60,002 bases of DNA from Pontibacter sp. HSC-14F20 (GTDB lineage Bacteria; Bacteroidota; Bacteroidia; Cytophagales; Hymenobacteraceae), in assembly GCF_019599265.1 (NCBI RefSeq), contig NZ_JAHZTC010000024.1, forward strand, positions 1 to 60,002, given 5' to 3'. A model generated the notes under the pieces. It was given only the letters and a program-made list of their open reading frames with translations, was not told the origin of the DNA and ran no database searches. Of the stretch, positions 33,001-42,417 are shown piece by piece; position 1 is the first letter of the stretch; each line of letters begins with the position of its first letter. The position numbers and the translations under genes are program-made.

Positions 33001-33625
33001 CCTTGCAATTATACTTCTTGGCCCACTTCAGCAGCACCTGGTTGATGTCCTCCTGGCTCTTGCCGGTGCCGTCGATGTTCATCAAACCGTGGCGCTGAAT
33101 TTCGATGTAATAGTCCTCACCGAACACATCGAGCCACCACTTAAATATCTCTTCTGCTTCTTCTTCGCTCTTCCACAAAATAGCCTGCGGCACCTCGGCG
33201 CCAATGCAGCAGCTGGTCGCAATCAGACCTTTACTATACTTCAGCAGCAGTTCCTTGTCAATGCGTGGCCACTTGCTGTATATCCCCTCAATGTAAGAAA
33301 GTGAGCAAAGTTTGGCCAGATTCTGATAGCCCTCCTGATCCTTAGCAAGTAGTAGCTGATGGTGACGTACGTCTTTCTGTTCCTTTGTGAAGGTCTTCAA
33401 GTGACGATCTTTCACCAGGTAAAACTCGCAGCCTACGATCGGTTTCACGTTATACTTGTTGGCCTCGTTCACAAAGTTGAAGGCGGCGAACATGTTGCCG
33501 TGGTCGGTCATGGCAACGGCCGGCATACCATCAGCCTGCGCTTTTTTCATGAGCGAACTGATGCTGGCCTGACCGTCGAGCAGTGAGTACTGGGTATGGG
33601 TGTGTAAGTGCGAAAAAACTGGCAA
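30002..33625 (-). CDS. dnaE: DNA polymerase III alpha subunit
   Basis: 1207 residues, full length. The N-terminal PHP domain begins at HLHTHTQYSLLDG and includes AMTDHGN. The polymerase core has GPGRGSAAGS and the metal-binding PDIDIDFDD, plus the KMDFLGLKTLTII helix. The C-terminal OB fold and tail read QLLGDVMDK. It is the replicative polymerase. No second dnaE-type gene or error-prone cassette was seen in the window. Monocistronic and followed by the hairpins at 29861-29937. Confidence 0.97.
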   Translation of the reverse strand: MPVFSHLHTHTQYSLLDGQASISSLMKKAQADGMPAVAMTDHGNMFAAFNFVNEANKYNVKPIVGCEFYLVKDRHLKTFTKEQKDVRHHQLLLAKDQEGYQNLAKLCSLSYIEGIYSKWPRIDKELLLKYSKGLIATSCCIGAEVPQAILWKSEEEAEEIFKWWLDVFGEDYYIEIQRHGLMNIDGTGKSQEDINQVLLKWAKKYNCKVICTNDSHYVDQEDWNAHDILLCVNTGEDQSTPVGDFTTKYYRFLSDDQKVIYDTVENVRSKYSNHVGVRQMLQRIDEAGPKTRFGFPNDQFYFKTQAEMNQLFQDVPEAVDNTNEIVDKITPPVLKRDILLPNFPIPPQHADADEFLRHLTYEGAAKRYSEITPEVTERLDFELHVIKTMGFAGYFLIVQDFINRGRDMGVFVGPGRGSAAGSAVAYCIGITNIDPIKYNLLFERFLNPERVSMPDIDIDFDDVNRQRVIDYVVDKYGKTQVAQIITFGTMAAKSSIKDVARSTSLPLAEANELAKMVPETPGTTLAKAFMENLELAAIREGNDARAAVLRLAEKLEGSVRNTGIHAAGVIIAPDDITNYIPVSTSKDSDLLVTQFDGKVIESAGMLKMDFLGLKTLTIIKDAMELIKKNHGVEINIDNIPIDDEKTYELYQRGDTIGTFQFESEGMRMYLKDLQPTNIEDLIAMNALYRPGPMQFIPNFINRKHGKEEVEYPHELLEPILNYSYGIMVYQEQIMQTAQILAGYSLGGADLLRRAMGKKDMKKMAEEREKFIAGAMEMHKIPAKKASEVFDVMEKFAQYGFNRSHSAAYSVVAYQTGYLKAHYPAEYMAAVLTNNMNDIKKVTFFIEEARKQGVAVLGPDVNESLLKFNVNEQGQIRFGLAAIKGTGEAAVDAIISEREKNGPYQDIFDFAKRINLRAVNKKTFESMALAGAFDSWGLYHRAQLMEVPEGENISLLEKAVRYGNNYQAEQQAAQQSLFGGSAAVASPLPKIPEVQVWTQAEMLRREKEVVGFYISGHPLDQFKMEIDSYCTSSLADIANYKNKDINVAGMVSEVVIRTAKNGNPFALFSIEDYDTTLQMALFGEDYMKFQPYLRQGLYLFIRGKVQLRYRTEDQWELKPTNIQLLGDVMDKMAQGVQVNVNLQLLTPNLAEALEEAIATSPGQKRLEITLHVPDEKLVLPTYSRKYRIDPKVFLGQVKDLGLGECKLL

Positions 33626-33911
33626 GACTATGGAGAATTAGTAATGACGAATGATAATTTTAGTATGAATCAAGGCCAGGTATAGCCTGGGGACTGTTTC
33701 AATTCGGGATGTTAAAATTACGGAAAATCGGTCGGCTGCCCAAACCAAAAACAGCCTCTGGCTAAAACAAAACCTTGAGCGTATTCATCCCCTGTGGATT
33801 CAGTAATTTACTGGCAGGCATTCCCAAATAAAGCGTATAATTATAACCTGAAAAGCACCACCACCCGTAAGATAAAGCCTGTGCCAAACAGGTATAGCAA
33901 GAAGGTAAACT

Positions 33912-35240
33912 ATGGCAGAAGCAGCAGAATCAAGCAATATTGGGGGGATGTTCCGGTCTTTGCACTCGCGCAACTACCGGGTCTTTTTCATGGGGCAGGG
34001 TATTTCGCTCATTGGTACATGGATGCAGCAGATCGCCATCAGCTGGCTGGTATACCGCCTCACCGATTCGGTGTTCCTGCTGGGTGCCGTCACGTTCGCC
34101 AACCAGATCCCATCTTTCCTGCTGGGTCCCTTTGCCGGAGTGCTGGCCGATAAATTTAACCGCCATCGTGTTTTGCTGGTCACGCAATTCCTGTCGATGT
34201 TGCAGGCAGGTACCCTGGCTACGCTGGTGCTGACGGGCACGGTGCAGGTATGGCACGTGATGACACTGATGGTGCTGCTTGGTACGATCAACGCCTTCGA
34301 TGTGGCCACCCGGCAGGCTTTTGTGGTGCAATTAGTAGATAAGCGCGAAGACATCAGTAATGCCATTGCACTCAATTCCTCGATGTTTAACATGGCCCGC
34401 CTGGTTGGTCCTTCCATCGCTGGTTTGCTCATTGCATGGGTAGGAGAGGGTGTCTGTATTCTGATCAATGCGGTGAGTTACATTGCGGTGCTAGCTTCGC
34501 TCCTGACACTGCGCCTCAAGCCTTTCGTGCGGGAAATACGGCAGGAAAATGTATGGAATTCCCTCAAGCAGGGCTTTTCCTACGCATTCGGTTTTCCTCC
34601 TATCCGGACGCTTATCTTGATCGTGGGTTTAATCAGCATGTTCGGCATGCCTTTTAGTGTGATGCTGCCAGTATTCGCCCGCGACATCTTGCACGGCGGG
34701 GCTAACACGCTGGGCTACCTGATGGGAGCATCGGGGCTGGGAGCTTTGTCTGGCGCGCTGTTCCTGGCGCAGCGTAAATCGGTGATAGGGCTTGGTAAGG
34801 TAATCATTTTCACAATGACGTTGTTCGGTACGGCGCTAATGGCTTTCTCTTTTTCCACCCTACTGTGGCTGTCGCTGGCACTGATGCTGTTCACAGGATT
34901 TGGTATGATCGTGACGATGGCTTCCTGCAACACACTACTGCAAACGCTGGTAGACGAGGACAAGCGAGGCCGCGTGATGAGCCTCTACGCCACCGCTTTT
35001 ATGGGAATGGCACCGCTTGGAAGCATACTGGCGAGCACTATAGCAGAGCAGATCGGAGTGGCTTATACCTTGCTGGGTTGCGGCTTTCTCTGTGCTATCA
35101 GCGTCATTCCATTTGCCCTGAACCTGAAACGCCTGCGTGTGATGGTACAGCCAATTTATCAGCGTTTGGGCATCATTCCAGAGATCGCCGCCGGCCTGCG
35201 GACGGCCACCAAACTCACCGCACCTCCGGGAAAACGCTAA
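33912..35240 (+). CDS. MFS transporter (EntS/enterobactin-exporter type, MFS_3)
   Basis: 442 residues with ~12 transmembrane segments. The opening MFRSLHSRNYRVFFMGQGISLIGTWMQQIAISWLVYRLT is the MFS_3 signature; the DKFNRHRVLL loop between helices 2 and 3 and the second-half DEDKRGRVMSL repeat are the conserved cytoplasmic loops. Substrate not predictable. Divergent from dnaE; convergent with the LysM gene. Confidence 0.9.
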   Translation: MAEAAESSNIGGMFRSLHSRNYRVFFMGQGISLIGTWMQQIAISWLVYRLTDSVFLLGAVTFANQIPSFLLGPFAGVLADKFNRHRVLLVTQFLSMLQAGTLATLVLTGTVQVWHVMTLMVLLGTINAFDVATRQAFVVQLVDKREDISNAIALNSSMFNMARLVGPSIAGLLIAWVGEGVCILINAVSYIAVLASLLTLRLKPFVREIRQENVWNSLKQGFSYAFGFPPIRTLILIVGLISMFGMPFSVMLPVFARDILHGGANTLGYLMGASGLGALSGALFLAQRKSVIGLGKVIIFTMTLFGTALMAFSFSTLLWLSLALMLFTGFGMIVTMASCNTLLQTLVDEDKRGRVMSLYATAFMGMAPLGSILASTIAEQIGVAYTLLGCGFLCAISVIPFALNLKRLRVMVQPIYQRLGIIPEIAAGLRTATKLTAPPGKR

Positions 35241-35257
35241 ATGCAGCTATACCTTAA

Positions 35258-35298
35258 AAACCGAAAGAGCCAGCTATCAAAGCTGGCTCTTTCGGTTT
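35258..35298. terminator. Bidirectional terminator between the MFS and MltD-like genes
   Basis: AAACCGAAAGAGCCAGC pairs perfectly with GCTGGCTCTTTCGGTTT (17 bp, seven-base loop); A/T tails on both sides. Confidence 0.9.
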
Positions 35299-35313
35299 AG
35301 AATTTTTCAAAAA

Positions 35314-37905
35314 CTACTTCTTTTTGATCACTAGCGTATCGCCTGGCTTCACGTTGAAGTCTGATTTGTTATTCCACTCCATAATGTCTTTGATGGTAAC
35401 GCCATACTTACGGGAGATCTGGTAGAGGCTCTCGCCTGATGCCACTATATGCTGGGTGCTGGAGCCTGTAAAGGTTTCTGCTGGAGCTTCTTCCAAATCC
35501 TCATTCGTTGCTTTCTGATCTGCAGGTGCAGTCACGCGCAGTTCCTGTCCGATGGAAAGAGCGCTGCTACGCAGGTTGTTCCAGGCTTTAAGTTCGTTCA
35601 CCGTCACATTATACCTGCGCGAGAGCACGTACAGCGATTCGCCGGCAGCAACGGTATGTATCTCGGTTTTTTCTTCTGCAACAGGTGCTCCTGCATTTGC
35701 CTCATCGTTATAGGCGGATTCCGCAGGCACGGTCAGCGGCTCTGCAATAATCAATTCCTGCCCAATCTTAAGCGGTGTGTCGCCGAGGTTGTTCCAGGTG
35801 GTGATATCGCTCACGGTCACGGCATACAGCCTCGAAATGCCCCAAAGTGACTCGCCTTGTTTTACTACGTGGCGTGCAGGTTTGGCATGTGGCGCAGCAT
35901 TTTCTTTTGCTACCGTACTGGCCTGGGTTGTTTTAGCTGACGCAGGTATAGCAGGTGTTGCTTTTGCCGGTTCGGCTTTGGCAGGAGTAGGCTTCTTTGT
36001 AGTACGCGCTGTAGTATCCGTTTCAACTGTTTTCGTTGCTTCCAGCACTTCAGCTGTTTCTTTCACTTCGTTTCCGGAGAAACCAACAAACACATCTTCG
36101 CTCAGACCGACTGCCCACTCGGCATTTTCCTCTTTTATCTCCTCAACCTGTTTTTCCTGAGTTACCGTTTTTTGTTCCTCCGTTGCCTGGGCTTTTTTGC
36201 CAGGGTATAAGGCCACATTGGCGGACTTCTCAGTAGCAGCTGGCGTTGTCGATTTTTGTGCTGTTGCTGTCTCCGTGGCTTTCACTTCCTGCTCTGGTTG
36301 TTTCATTACAGGGGTGGGTGCCGTTTCATTTTTAGGGGTGACAGCCACCTTTACCGGCTCTTCTTCTATAGTCGTTTCCTCCTTAGCTATACCTTGTTCA
36401 ATCTCTTTGGTAGGTATAGCAGCCGTAGTTTCTGCTTCCTGTGTTGTTGTTGTGGCGGCAGTTTGCGTTTCTTCTTGTTCAGTTTCTACTGCCTGACCTT
36501 TCAGTTTATTCCAGCTCTTTTTTAAGCGGGTCAGGAAATTGTCTTGCTGTGCAGCGGGCTCTGCAGCAGTTGCCTTAGCCGAGGTTGTTGCGGTTTGCAG
36601 TGCATTTTCCTGCGCAGTTACGGTTTGCTTCTCAGGACCCGGCACAGACTTCAGTTCACGCACTTCAATGGCAACTTTGGCCGGACGACGTTTCTGCAGC
36701 CAGAGCACGCGGCCCGGTACCGGCACCTCAGCGCGCTTCATGCGGTTTTTGAACTGCAGGTAGTCCATTCGGATGCCGTATAACTGGGCAATTTCCTGCA
36801 TGGTTTCGCCGTGCTGCACCACGTGGTATTCTTTGTCGGCATTCAGGCGTTTAGCTTCAATATAATAAGCCTCACCTTCCTCGAACTTGTCGAAGTCGCG
36901 CATGTCGTTAAAGCGCAGAAGCTTGCGGGTGGTTATACCTGCTTTAATGGCCAGTTTGTCTTTCGTGTCGCCTTTACCGGCTACGATAGCGTTCAGGTTG
37001 TTGCGCTTAACAATACTGCCTGCTGCAGGTATAGCAGCTGTCTGGCGAACAGGTGTCGTGCGAACGGGCTCGGTTGATGCTACTATACCTGGCTCTGACG
37101 TATGGCGAACCGGAAGCATCACATAATAATCCTTGTCGGCAGGTATAGTGCTGCCCAACAGCCACTTGTTATATTTTTCTAGCTCAGACGGATCGGTTTC
37201 ATGAGCCAGTGCAATATCAGCCAGACTCTGTCCGGGGGTGGCGCGCAACTCGCGCAGTGAAACCACCGGCGGAGCACTTTTCCCGATAAAACTGTCGTAA
37301 GCGACTTTGTGCGCCAGGAATGTCAGCAGGTATGGATCCGATTTCTCTGTGATGTCCATCTTCTTGCTGCCCTTATCTGACTCTTTGGTATAGGCTTTAG
37401 CGCCAGAGTAACCGTGGTAGTAAGAGAGCAGGGCATTGAACCAGTTATTGTAGAAGTTATTGCTGCGCTTAAAATAGCGGGCAGCTCCACGGCTGGCCTC
37501 TATAATATGCCGACGCTCGTCAACAAGATGGTCCATGCGAAGATTGAAGTCCAGGGCCGCTTCTTTTTTGAATTGCCAGTAACCCACTGCATTGGAAGTA
37601 GAAACGGCATCGCCGCGCAGACCGCTTTCCTGCAGGGCCAGGTATTTAAAATCGTCCGGCACACCTTCTTCCTGAAAGGTGCGCTCGATCAATGGGAAGT
37701 AGGCATCAGCCAGTTCCACCTTCATCTGAAAGTACTTGGGACTGCGGTGTAGGGCATCTACTTTTTTCTGGATCTCTGCCTGTGCTCTTGGTGAAATGCG
37801 TAGGTGGATGTCACCAAAATACAAATTGTGCGGCACGGTGACAGTTTGTGCCATCGCGAGCAATGGCAGGAGCAGCATCAGAAGGAAGGGTAGTAATCTT
37901 CTCAT
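35314..37905 (-). CDS. MltD-like lytic transglycosylase with LysM repeats and a long linker
   Basis: 863 residues. After a signal peptide (to ~19) the SLT domain covers about 60-190: FKYLALQESGL with the catalytic Glu, GYWQFKKEAAL and NWFNALLSYYHGYSGAKAY. At least four LysM modules bind peptidoglycan: HVVQHGETMQEIAQLYG, HVVKQGESLWGISRLYA, HTVAAGESLYVLSRRYN and the C-terminal HIVASGESLYQISRKYG. Between modules one and two lies a ~230-residue disordered Thr/Glu/Ala/Lys/Pro linker, longer than usual. It would cut the cell wall from the periplasmic side. Transcription probably starts from the -7 element at 38021-38028. Confidence 0.92.
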   Translation of the reverse strand: MRRLLPFLLMLLLPLLAMAQTVTVPHNLYFGDIHLRISPRAQAEIQKKVDALHRSPKYFQMKVELADAYFPLIERTFQEEGVPDDFKYLALQESGLRGDAVSTSNAVGYWQFKKEAALDFNLRMDHLVDERRHIIEASRGAARYFKRSNNFYNNWFNALLSYYHGYSGAKAYTKESDKGSKKMDITEKSDPYLLTFLAHKVAYDSFIGKSAPPVVSLRELRATPGQSLADIALAHETDPSELEKYNKWLLGSTIPADKDYYVMLPVRHTSEPGIVASTEPVRTTPVRQTAAIPAAGSIVKRNNLNAIVAGKGDTKDKLAIKAGITTRKLLRFNDMRDFDKFEEGEAYYIEAKRLNADKEYHVVQHGETMQEIAQLYGIRMDYLQFKNRMKRAEVPVPGRVLWLQKRRPAKVAIEVRELKSVPGPEKQTVTAQENALQTATTSAKATAAEPAAQQDNFLTRLKKSWNKLKGQAVETEQEETQTAATTTTQEAETTAAIPTKEIEQGIAKEETTIEEEPVKVAVTPKNETAPTPVMKQPEQEVKATETATAQKSTTPAATEKSANVALYPGKKAQATEEQKTVTQEKQVEEIKEENAEWAVGLSEDVFVGFSGNEVKETAEVLEATKTVETDTTARTTKKPTPAKAEPAKATPAIPASAKTTQASTVAKENAAPHAKPARHVVKQGESLWGISRLYAVTVSDITTWNNLGDTPLKIGQELIIAEPLTVPAESAYNDEANAGAPVAEEKTEIHTVAAGESLYVLSRRYNVTVNELKAWNNLRSSALSIGQELRVTAPADQKATNEDLEEAPAETFTGSSTQHIVASGESLYQISRKYGVTIKDIMEWNNKSDFNVKPGDTLVIKKK

Positions 37906-38020
37906 AAGCGTAATCGGGTAAAAAAAGCGAAGCTATCCACAAAATAGCTACAGTAAATGTTGAAACAGCTGTTGATAACTCTTTAAGGTATAGTGTGTTC
38001 TCTATAAAGAAATACACCCG

Positions 38021-38028
38021 CAAAATTA
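38021..38028 (-). promoter_or_regulatory. -7 element for the MltD-like gene
   Basis: TAATTTTG on the minus strand, a perfect TAnnTTTG, about 115 bases before the start codon. No clear -33 TTG was found. Confidence 0.4.
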
Positions 38029-38220
38029 ACGCATTTTACCCCGCATTCTAAAGCTTAGAACGAAGTTATTTTGGAGAAATTTTTTGATGTGGATAAGTAA
38101 TGAGGTGTGCTTGGGTACTGTTGCGCAGAGAATGCAACGTAGAGGCCATGAAATGCAAACAGGTATACTTATACCTTGGCGCTTGCGCTATTCCTGACAG
38201 CTATACCTGTCGGACACAAA

Positions 38221-38242
38221 AAAAGCGACAGGCAGTCGCTTT
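38221..38242 (-). terminator. O-methyltransferase terminator
   Basis: AAAAGCGAC pairs with GTCGCTTTT around a short loop just after the stop codon; T-rich on the minus strand. Confidence 0.7.
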
Positions 38243-38246
38243 TCTG

Positions 38247-38891
38247 TTATTTTTTGCGGGCAACCATCAGCCCATCCCGCACAGGCAGCAGAATATTCTC
38301 TACCCGCGGGTCGTCCTGCACCATTTTGTTGAAGTCCAGCAGTGCAGCTGTGTCTTCGTCGAGTTTCTTACGGTACTTGGCTAGCACCTTGCCACTCCAG
38401 AGCACATTGTCTGCAATAATGTAACCACCCGAACGCACCCGGTCAATCACCAGGTCATAATAAGTAGCATAATTATACTTGTCGGCATCGATAAACACCA
38501 GATCAAAAGTAGTATCTATGGTCGGGATAATCTCCAGCGCATTGCCGATATAGTACTTCACACTCTCGCTCAGGCCAGCCTCTTTTATATAGCCACGGAC
38601 CGTATCTTCTAGTTCTTCGTTGATGTCGATGGTGTGTAGTGTGCCGTCTTCCTGTAGGCCTTCTGCCAGACAAAGAGCCGAGTAACCGGTATAGGTCCCT
38701 ACTTCCAGAATCTGCTTCGGGCGGATCATGTGCGAGAACATCGAAAGCAAACGCCCCTGCAGGTGGCCCGACAGCATGCGTGGTTTCATCACATTCAGGT
38801 ACGTCTGGCGGTTTATCTTATGCAGTAGTTCCGACTCCGGTGAGGTATGCTCCTCTGCATATTGTTGCAGTTCTTCGTCCAGGAATTCCAT
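38247..38891 (-). CDS. Class I O-methyltransferase (caffeoyl-CoA/catechol type)
   Basis: 214 residues. AdoMet motif I is LEVGTYTGYSALCLAEGL; the metal-binding block is LVFIDADKYNYATYYDLV; IIADNVLWSG(K/R)V follows, as in the cation-dependent O-methyltransferase family. Substrate unknown. Monocistronic, with a strong terminator directly after the stop. Confidence 0.88.
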   Translation of the reverse strand: MEFLDEELQQYAEEHTSPESELLHKINRQTYLNVMKPRMLSGHLQGRLLSMFSHMIRPKQILEVGTYTGYSALCLAEGLQEDGTLHTIDINEELEDTVRGYIKEAGLSESVKYYIGNALEIIPTIDTTFDLVFIDADKYNYATYYDLVIDRVRSGGYIIADNVLWSGKVLAKYRKKLDEDTAALLDFNKMVQDDPRVENILLPVRDGLMVARKK

Positions 38892-39011
38892 ATTTTTAAA
38901 TTGTTAGATGGTTGACGGCTAAATGGCTGATGGTTAAATTGTTATTCTCCAAATTAGCCCAAGAAAGCAATACGCTTATTGTGGCTACAGCCTTCTTGAC
39001 AATTTAACAAT

Positions 39012-40250
39012 TTAACCTTTAACAGGTACGTAATTCAGGAAACTTAGCTTCTCCTCGCACAACAAATCATTGGCAATGTCGATCAGGTCTTGGGCAGTTG
39101 TGTTTTTGATCTGGTCGAAAATCTCATTCAGAGTATCGATGTGGCCCTGGTCGAGGATGCTCTTGCCCATCATCATCATCAGTCCCATGTTGCTTTCCTC
39201 CGCCATGGCCAGCTGACCCATCAGCTGTTCTTTGGCGGTGTGTAGTTGCAGCGAGCCTAGTTGTTTTTCACGCAGCTTCTTGAGCTCTTTCAGCACAAGA
39301 GAAGTGGTGCGCTTCAGTTGCTTTTTCTCCGTACCGAAGTAAATGGATAGTAGGCCAGTGTCGATGTAAGTGGCGTAGTTGGCGTCGATAGTATACACCA
39401 GACCATGCTTTTCGCGGACAGCCAAGTTCAGGCGCGAGTTCATGCCCGGGCCACCCAGCAAGTTCACCAGCATAAAGAAAGGTATACGGCGGTTGTCGTT
39501 GAGGGCATAAGCCGGACAACCAATCACGCAATGCGCCTGGGAGATTGATTTCTCAAACGTCACCGTCTTAGGTATGTAGTTCTCAAAAGCGATGCGTTGA
39601 CGTGGTTTGCTGATGGTCGGAATATCAGCCAGGTACTTTTCAGCCAGCTTTACCACCTTCTCAAAAGGCAGGTTACTCACCGAGCAAAATACTAGCGCCT
39701 CGGTGCTCAGGTTATCTTTGATAAACCGCTGAAAGTCGTCTTTCTTGAAACCGGACACACTTTCTTTGGTGCCCAAAATATTGTTCCCAAGCGGGTGGCT
39801 GTCGAACACCACGTTGTCAAACTCGTCTACGATCGCCTCTTCCGGGGTGTCCAGGTACATGGCCATTTCCTCTAATATCACGCCGCGCTCTTTCTCAATT
39901 TCTTTTTCAGGGAAAATGGAGTGGAAGGTGATATCGGTAAGGAGCTCGAACGATTTCTCAAAGTGCTTGTCGAGCACGGAGCTGTAAAAGCAGAGTTTTT
40001 CTTTAGTGGTATAGGCGTTGAGTTCGCCACCCACTGACTCGAGTCTGTTCAGGATATGGAAAGACTTGCGCTTGGCTGTGCCCTTAAAAGCCATGTGCTC
40101 CCAGAAGTGAGCCAGGCCCAACTGGTCAGGCTGCTCATCGCGGCTGCCCAGGTCCAGAATAAAGCCGCTGTGGGCAATTTTGGTGTGTAGTACTTGTTTG
40201 TGAACGATTCGGATACCGTTCGGCAATGTATGAATATGATAATCAAGCAT
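39012..40250 (-). CDS. M16-family zinc metallopeptidase
   Basis: 412 residues. The inverted zinc motif HFWEHMAFKGT (HxxEH) lies near residue 48 and the third ligand in KERGVILEEMAMY near 122. The second half is the non-catalytic M16_C fold. Single-chain homologues of the PqqL or mitochondrial-processing type degrade peptides. A perfect -7 element (TATCTTTG, 40277-40270) just upstream gives a leader of about 13 bases. Confidence 0.9.
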   Translation of the reverse strand: MLDYHIHTLPNGIRIVHKQVLHTKIAHSGFILDLGSRDEQPDQLGLAHFWEHMAFKGTAKRKSFHILNRLESVGGELNAYTTKEKLCFYSSVLDKHFEKSFELLTDITFHSIFPEKEIEKERGVILEEMAMYLDTPEEAIVDEFDNVVFDSHPLGNNILGTKESVSGFKKDDFQRFIKDNLSTEALVFCSVSNLPFEKVVKLAEKYLADIPTISKPRQRIAFENYIPKTVTFEKSISQAHCVIGCPAYALNDNRRIPFFMLVNLLGGPGMNSRLNLAVREKHGLVYTIDANYATYIDTGLLSIYFGTEKKQLKRTTSLVLKELKKLREKQLGSLQLHTAKEQLMGQLAMAEESNMGLMMMMGKSILDQGHIDTLNEIFDQIKNTTAQDLIDIANDLLCEEKLSFLNYVPVKG

Positions 40251-40269
40251 TCAGTTCGCAATTAGCCTG

Positions 40270-40277
40270 CAAAGATA
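40270..40277 (-). promoter_or_regulatory. -7 element of the M16 peptidase gene
   Basis: TATCTTTG on the minus strand, perfect TAnnTTTG, 20 bases before the start codon. Confidence 0.45.
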
Positions 40278-40316
40278 GTCAAAAAGTACCAAAACAGGCC
40301 GCTTGCCTGCCAAATG

Positions 40317-41069
40317 TTAGCGGTCGAGGCTTCGGCCGCCCACGTTGATCACAAAGCCCAATGAAAACACGGAGTAGCCCGCCGTCAGCGCTTTGCGGTT
40401 GCGCAGCCCGAAGTTAGTGCCGCTGGTATACTGCAGCTGCACCGAAGGGCTCAAGGCCATCCGGGTATAGAAAATCGGCTCCAGGAAAATGTTGTCCTCG
40501 TTCGGCTGTTCCACTCCGTCAAGTATATGTTTATTCATGTTGACATAGCTCACACGAAGGGCAGTGCCATAGTTAAGCGGGTATTCGTTGCCGAGCAGTC
40601 GCAGCGACTTTTTCTTTTTCGAGCTGAAGTTAACCTGTGTGAAATATTTGCTGAAGCCGGCCTCGCGACGGGTATGGGTCATCACACCTTCTTTCTCTTC
40701 TTTTTCGGTGCGGTCGCTGCTGCCACCGCCAAAGCCAGCGTATACCTCCAGCACCCGGTTCTGGTTCGGGCCAAATGTGGTGAAATAGCCTGCGCCCGCC
40801 TCTATCAGGTTGTGGCGGAAGTCCCGCTTCTTACGCTCCTGGTTCAGCATGGAGCCGTTCAGCATCACCCCAAGGTTGTCGGTAACTGCGTACGCGGTAT
40901 TAAATGTGATATTGCCTTTTGGTGTGATGTGTCCGCCGGCGCTCAGTTCGCCTTTTTCAGTGAACATGGGCACATTGGGCACATTGGGCATGTAAGTGGA
41001 CACACAGCCAGTGGTCAGGAGGAGGAGGGTAGCTGCAAGGAGTTTGGTAGAATGTAATAGTGATTTCAT
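40317..41069 (-). CDS. Predicted outer-membrane-associated lipoprotein
   Basis: About 250 residues from the ATG at 41069; a start at 41159 adds a 30-residue segment that looks untranslated. The signal ends in a lipobox (LLLTTGC). Alternating hydrophobic strands (NITFNTAYAVTDNLGVML, VLEVYAGFGGGS, VQLQYTSGTNFGLR) suggest a small beta-barrel of the 'outer membrane protein beta-barrel' type. Function unknown. Confidence 0.65.
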   Translation of the reverse strand: MKSLLHSTKLLAATLLLLTTGCVSTYMPNVPNVPMFTEKGELSAGGHITPKGNITFNTAYAVTDNLGVMLNGSMLNQERKKRDFRHNLIEAGAGYFTTFGPNQNRVLEVYAGFGGGSSDRTEKEEKEGVMTHTRREAGFSKYFTQVNFSSKKKKSLRLLGNEYPLNYGTALRVSYVNMNKHILDGVEQPNEDNIFLEPIFYTRMALSPSVQLQYTSGTNFGLRNRKALTAGYSVFSLGFVINVGGRSLDR

Positions 41070-41128
41070 ACAGGTAATCGTGGCTAAAAGAACTGCTAAA
41101 CTAACTTTCCTGTCGCTAAGAAGAAAAA

Positions 41129-41136
41129 TATTTTTG
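41129..41136 (+). promoter_or_regulatory. -7 element upstream of glycosyltransferase
   Basis: TATTTTTG, perfect TAnnTTTG, about 95 bases before the start of the family-9 glycosyltransferase gene. Confidence 0.35.
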
Positions 41137-41231
41137 TTCTTTTCCGTGAAAGCTGGCACAAGCCTATACCTGCAGCTTCTAAACTTTCAAGTCTAGCCGC
41201 ATTGGCGTAGCTTTACGGCAGCTTATACCTG

Positions 41232-42230
41232 ATGAAAAAGATCCTGATCATACAGACCGCCTTTCTGGGCGATGTGGTGCTGGCAACCGGACTGGTGGAA
41301 AAACTGCATGCCCATTTACCGGAGGCGCAACTCGACTTTCTGCTTCGCAAAGGCAACGAGTCGCTGCTGAAAGGGCACCCGCTGCTGCGGCAGGTCCTGA
41401 TCTGGAACAAGCAGGAAGGGAAGTATAAAAGCCTGATGCGTCTGCTCCGGCAGATCCGGCACGAGCGTTATGATCTGGTCGTGAACCTGCAACGCTTTGG
41501 TGCTACAGGTATACTCACCGCACTTTCTGGTGCCCGTGAGACGGTTGGTTTCGACAAAAATCCTTTCTCCCGTTTTTTTACTCGCCGTTATACCCACAGT
41601 GTGGACTCCGGCACGCATGAAGTGGAGCGCAACCACCTGCTCATCGCCAGCCTCACCGACAGTCAAGCGGCTAAACCCAAATTATACCCTTCTCCGGAAG
41701 ACTTCAACAGAGTGCAACCGTTAAAGCAGGAGCAGTTTATCTGCATGGCGCCTACTTCGGTGTGGTTCACTAAGCAGTACCCGTTGGAGCAGTGGGTAGA
41801 GCTGCTCGACCAGCTGGGCGACAGGTATAAGGTATACCTCCTCGGTGCTCCGGCCGACAAAACGCACTGTGAAGAGATCATCAGCAAAACCAAAAGTAAC
41901 CGGGTAGAAAATCTGTGCGGTCAGCTCAATTTGCTGCAATCAGCGGCCCTGATGCGTGATGCCGTGCTCAACTACGTGAACGACTCGGGTCCCATGCACC
42001 TGGCCTCTGCGCTCGACGCGCCCACCTGTGCCATCTTCTGCTCTACGGTGCCCCGCTTCGGATTTGGACCACTGGCAAACTTCTCAGCCGTTGTCGAAAG
42101 AAAAGAGCCGCTTTACTGCCGTCCCTGTGGTCTGCACGGGTACAAATCCTGCCCCGAAGGACATTTTAAATGTGCAAAAGATATAGCCACAGTACAGCTG
42201 CTGGCTGTGCTCGCTACCCGCACAGCCTAA
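41232..42230 (+). CDS. Family-9 glycosyltransferase (heptosyltransferase-like)
   Basis: 332 residues. Rossmann start KKILIIQTAFLGDVVLATG, and the family-9 donor-binding block YVNDSGPMHLASALDAPT. The C-terminus has a Cys cluster (YCRPCGLHGYKSCPEGHFKC) shared with the second copy at 52572. Such enzymes add core sugars to lipid A-core. No other polysaccharide genes adjoin it. Confidence 0.88.
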   Translation: MKKILIIQTAFLGDVVLATGLVEKLHAHLPEAQLDFLLRKGNESLLKGHPLLRQVLIWNKQEGKYKSLMRLLRQIRHERYDLVVNLQRFGATGILTALSGARETVGFDKNPFSRFFTRRYTHSVDSGTHEVERNHLLIASLTDSQAAKPKLYPSPEDFNRVQPLKQEQFICMAPTSVWFTKQYPLEQWVELLDQLGDRYKVYLLGAPADKTHCEEIISKTKSNRVENLCGQLNLLQSAALMRDAVLNYVNDSGPMHLASALDAPTCAIFCSTVPRFGFGPLANFSAVVERKEPLYCRPCGLHGYKSCPEGHFKCAKDIATVQLLAVLATRTA

Positions 42231-42320
42231 GGGAGTTAAATCATCGGATACAGTGTGAAAGGAAAAGGTATAAGTCAAGTCTGAAGCGGCTGATATATTA
42301 GGCTTTTTCTATAAAGGTGT

Positions 42321-42349
42321 TTGCAGTTGATATAAAAGTACTACCTTTG
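42321..42349 (+). promoter_or_regulatory. Bacteroidetes-type promoter of the aminopeptidase gene
   Basis: TTG (42321-42323), 18 bases, then TACCTTTG (42342-42349), a perfect -7 element. Predicted start of transcription near 42356; the leader is about 60 bases. Confidence 0.7.
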
Positions 42350-42417
42350 CAGTGCAAGTTCAGTCAGGCCTAAGAACCTGACAGACGACTGCACCTAGCC
42401 ACTATACCTACAGAACT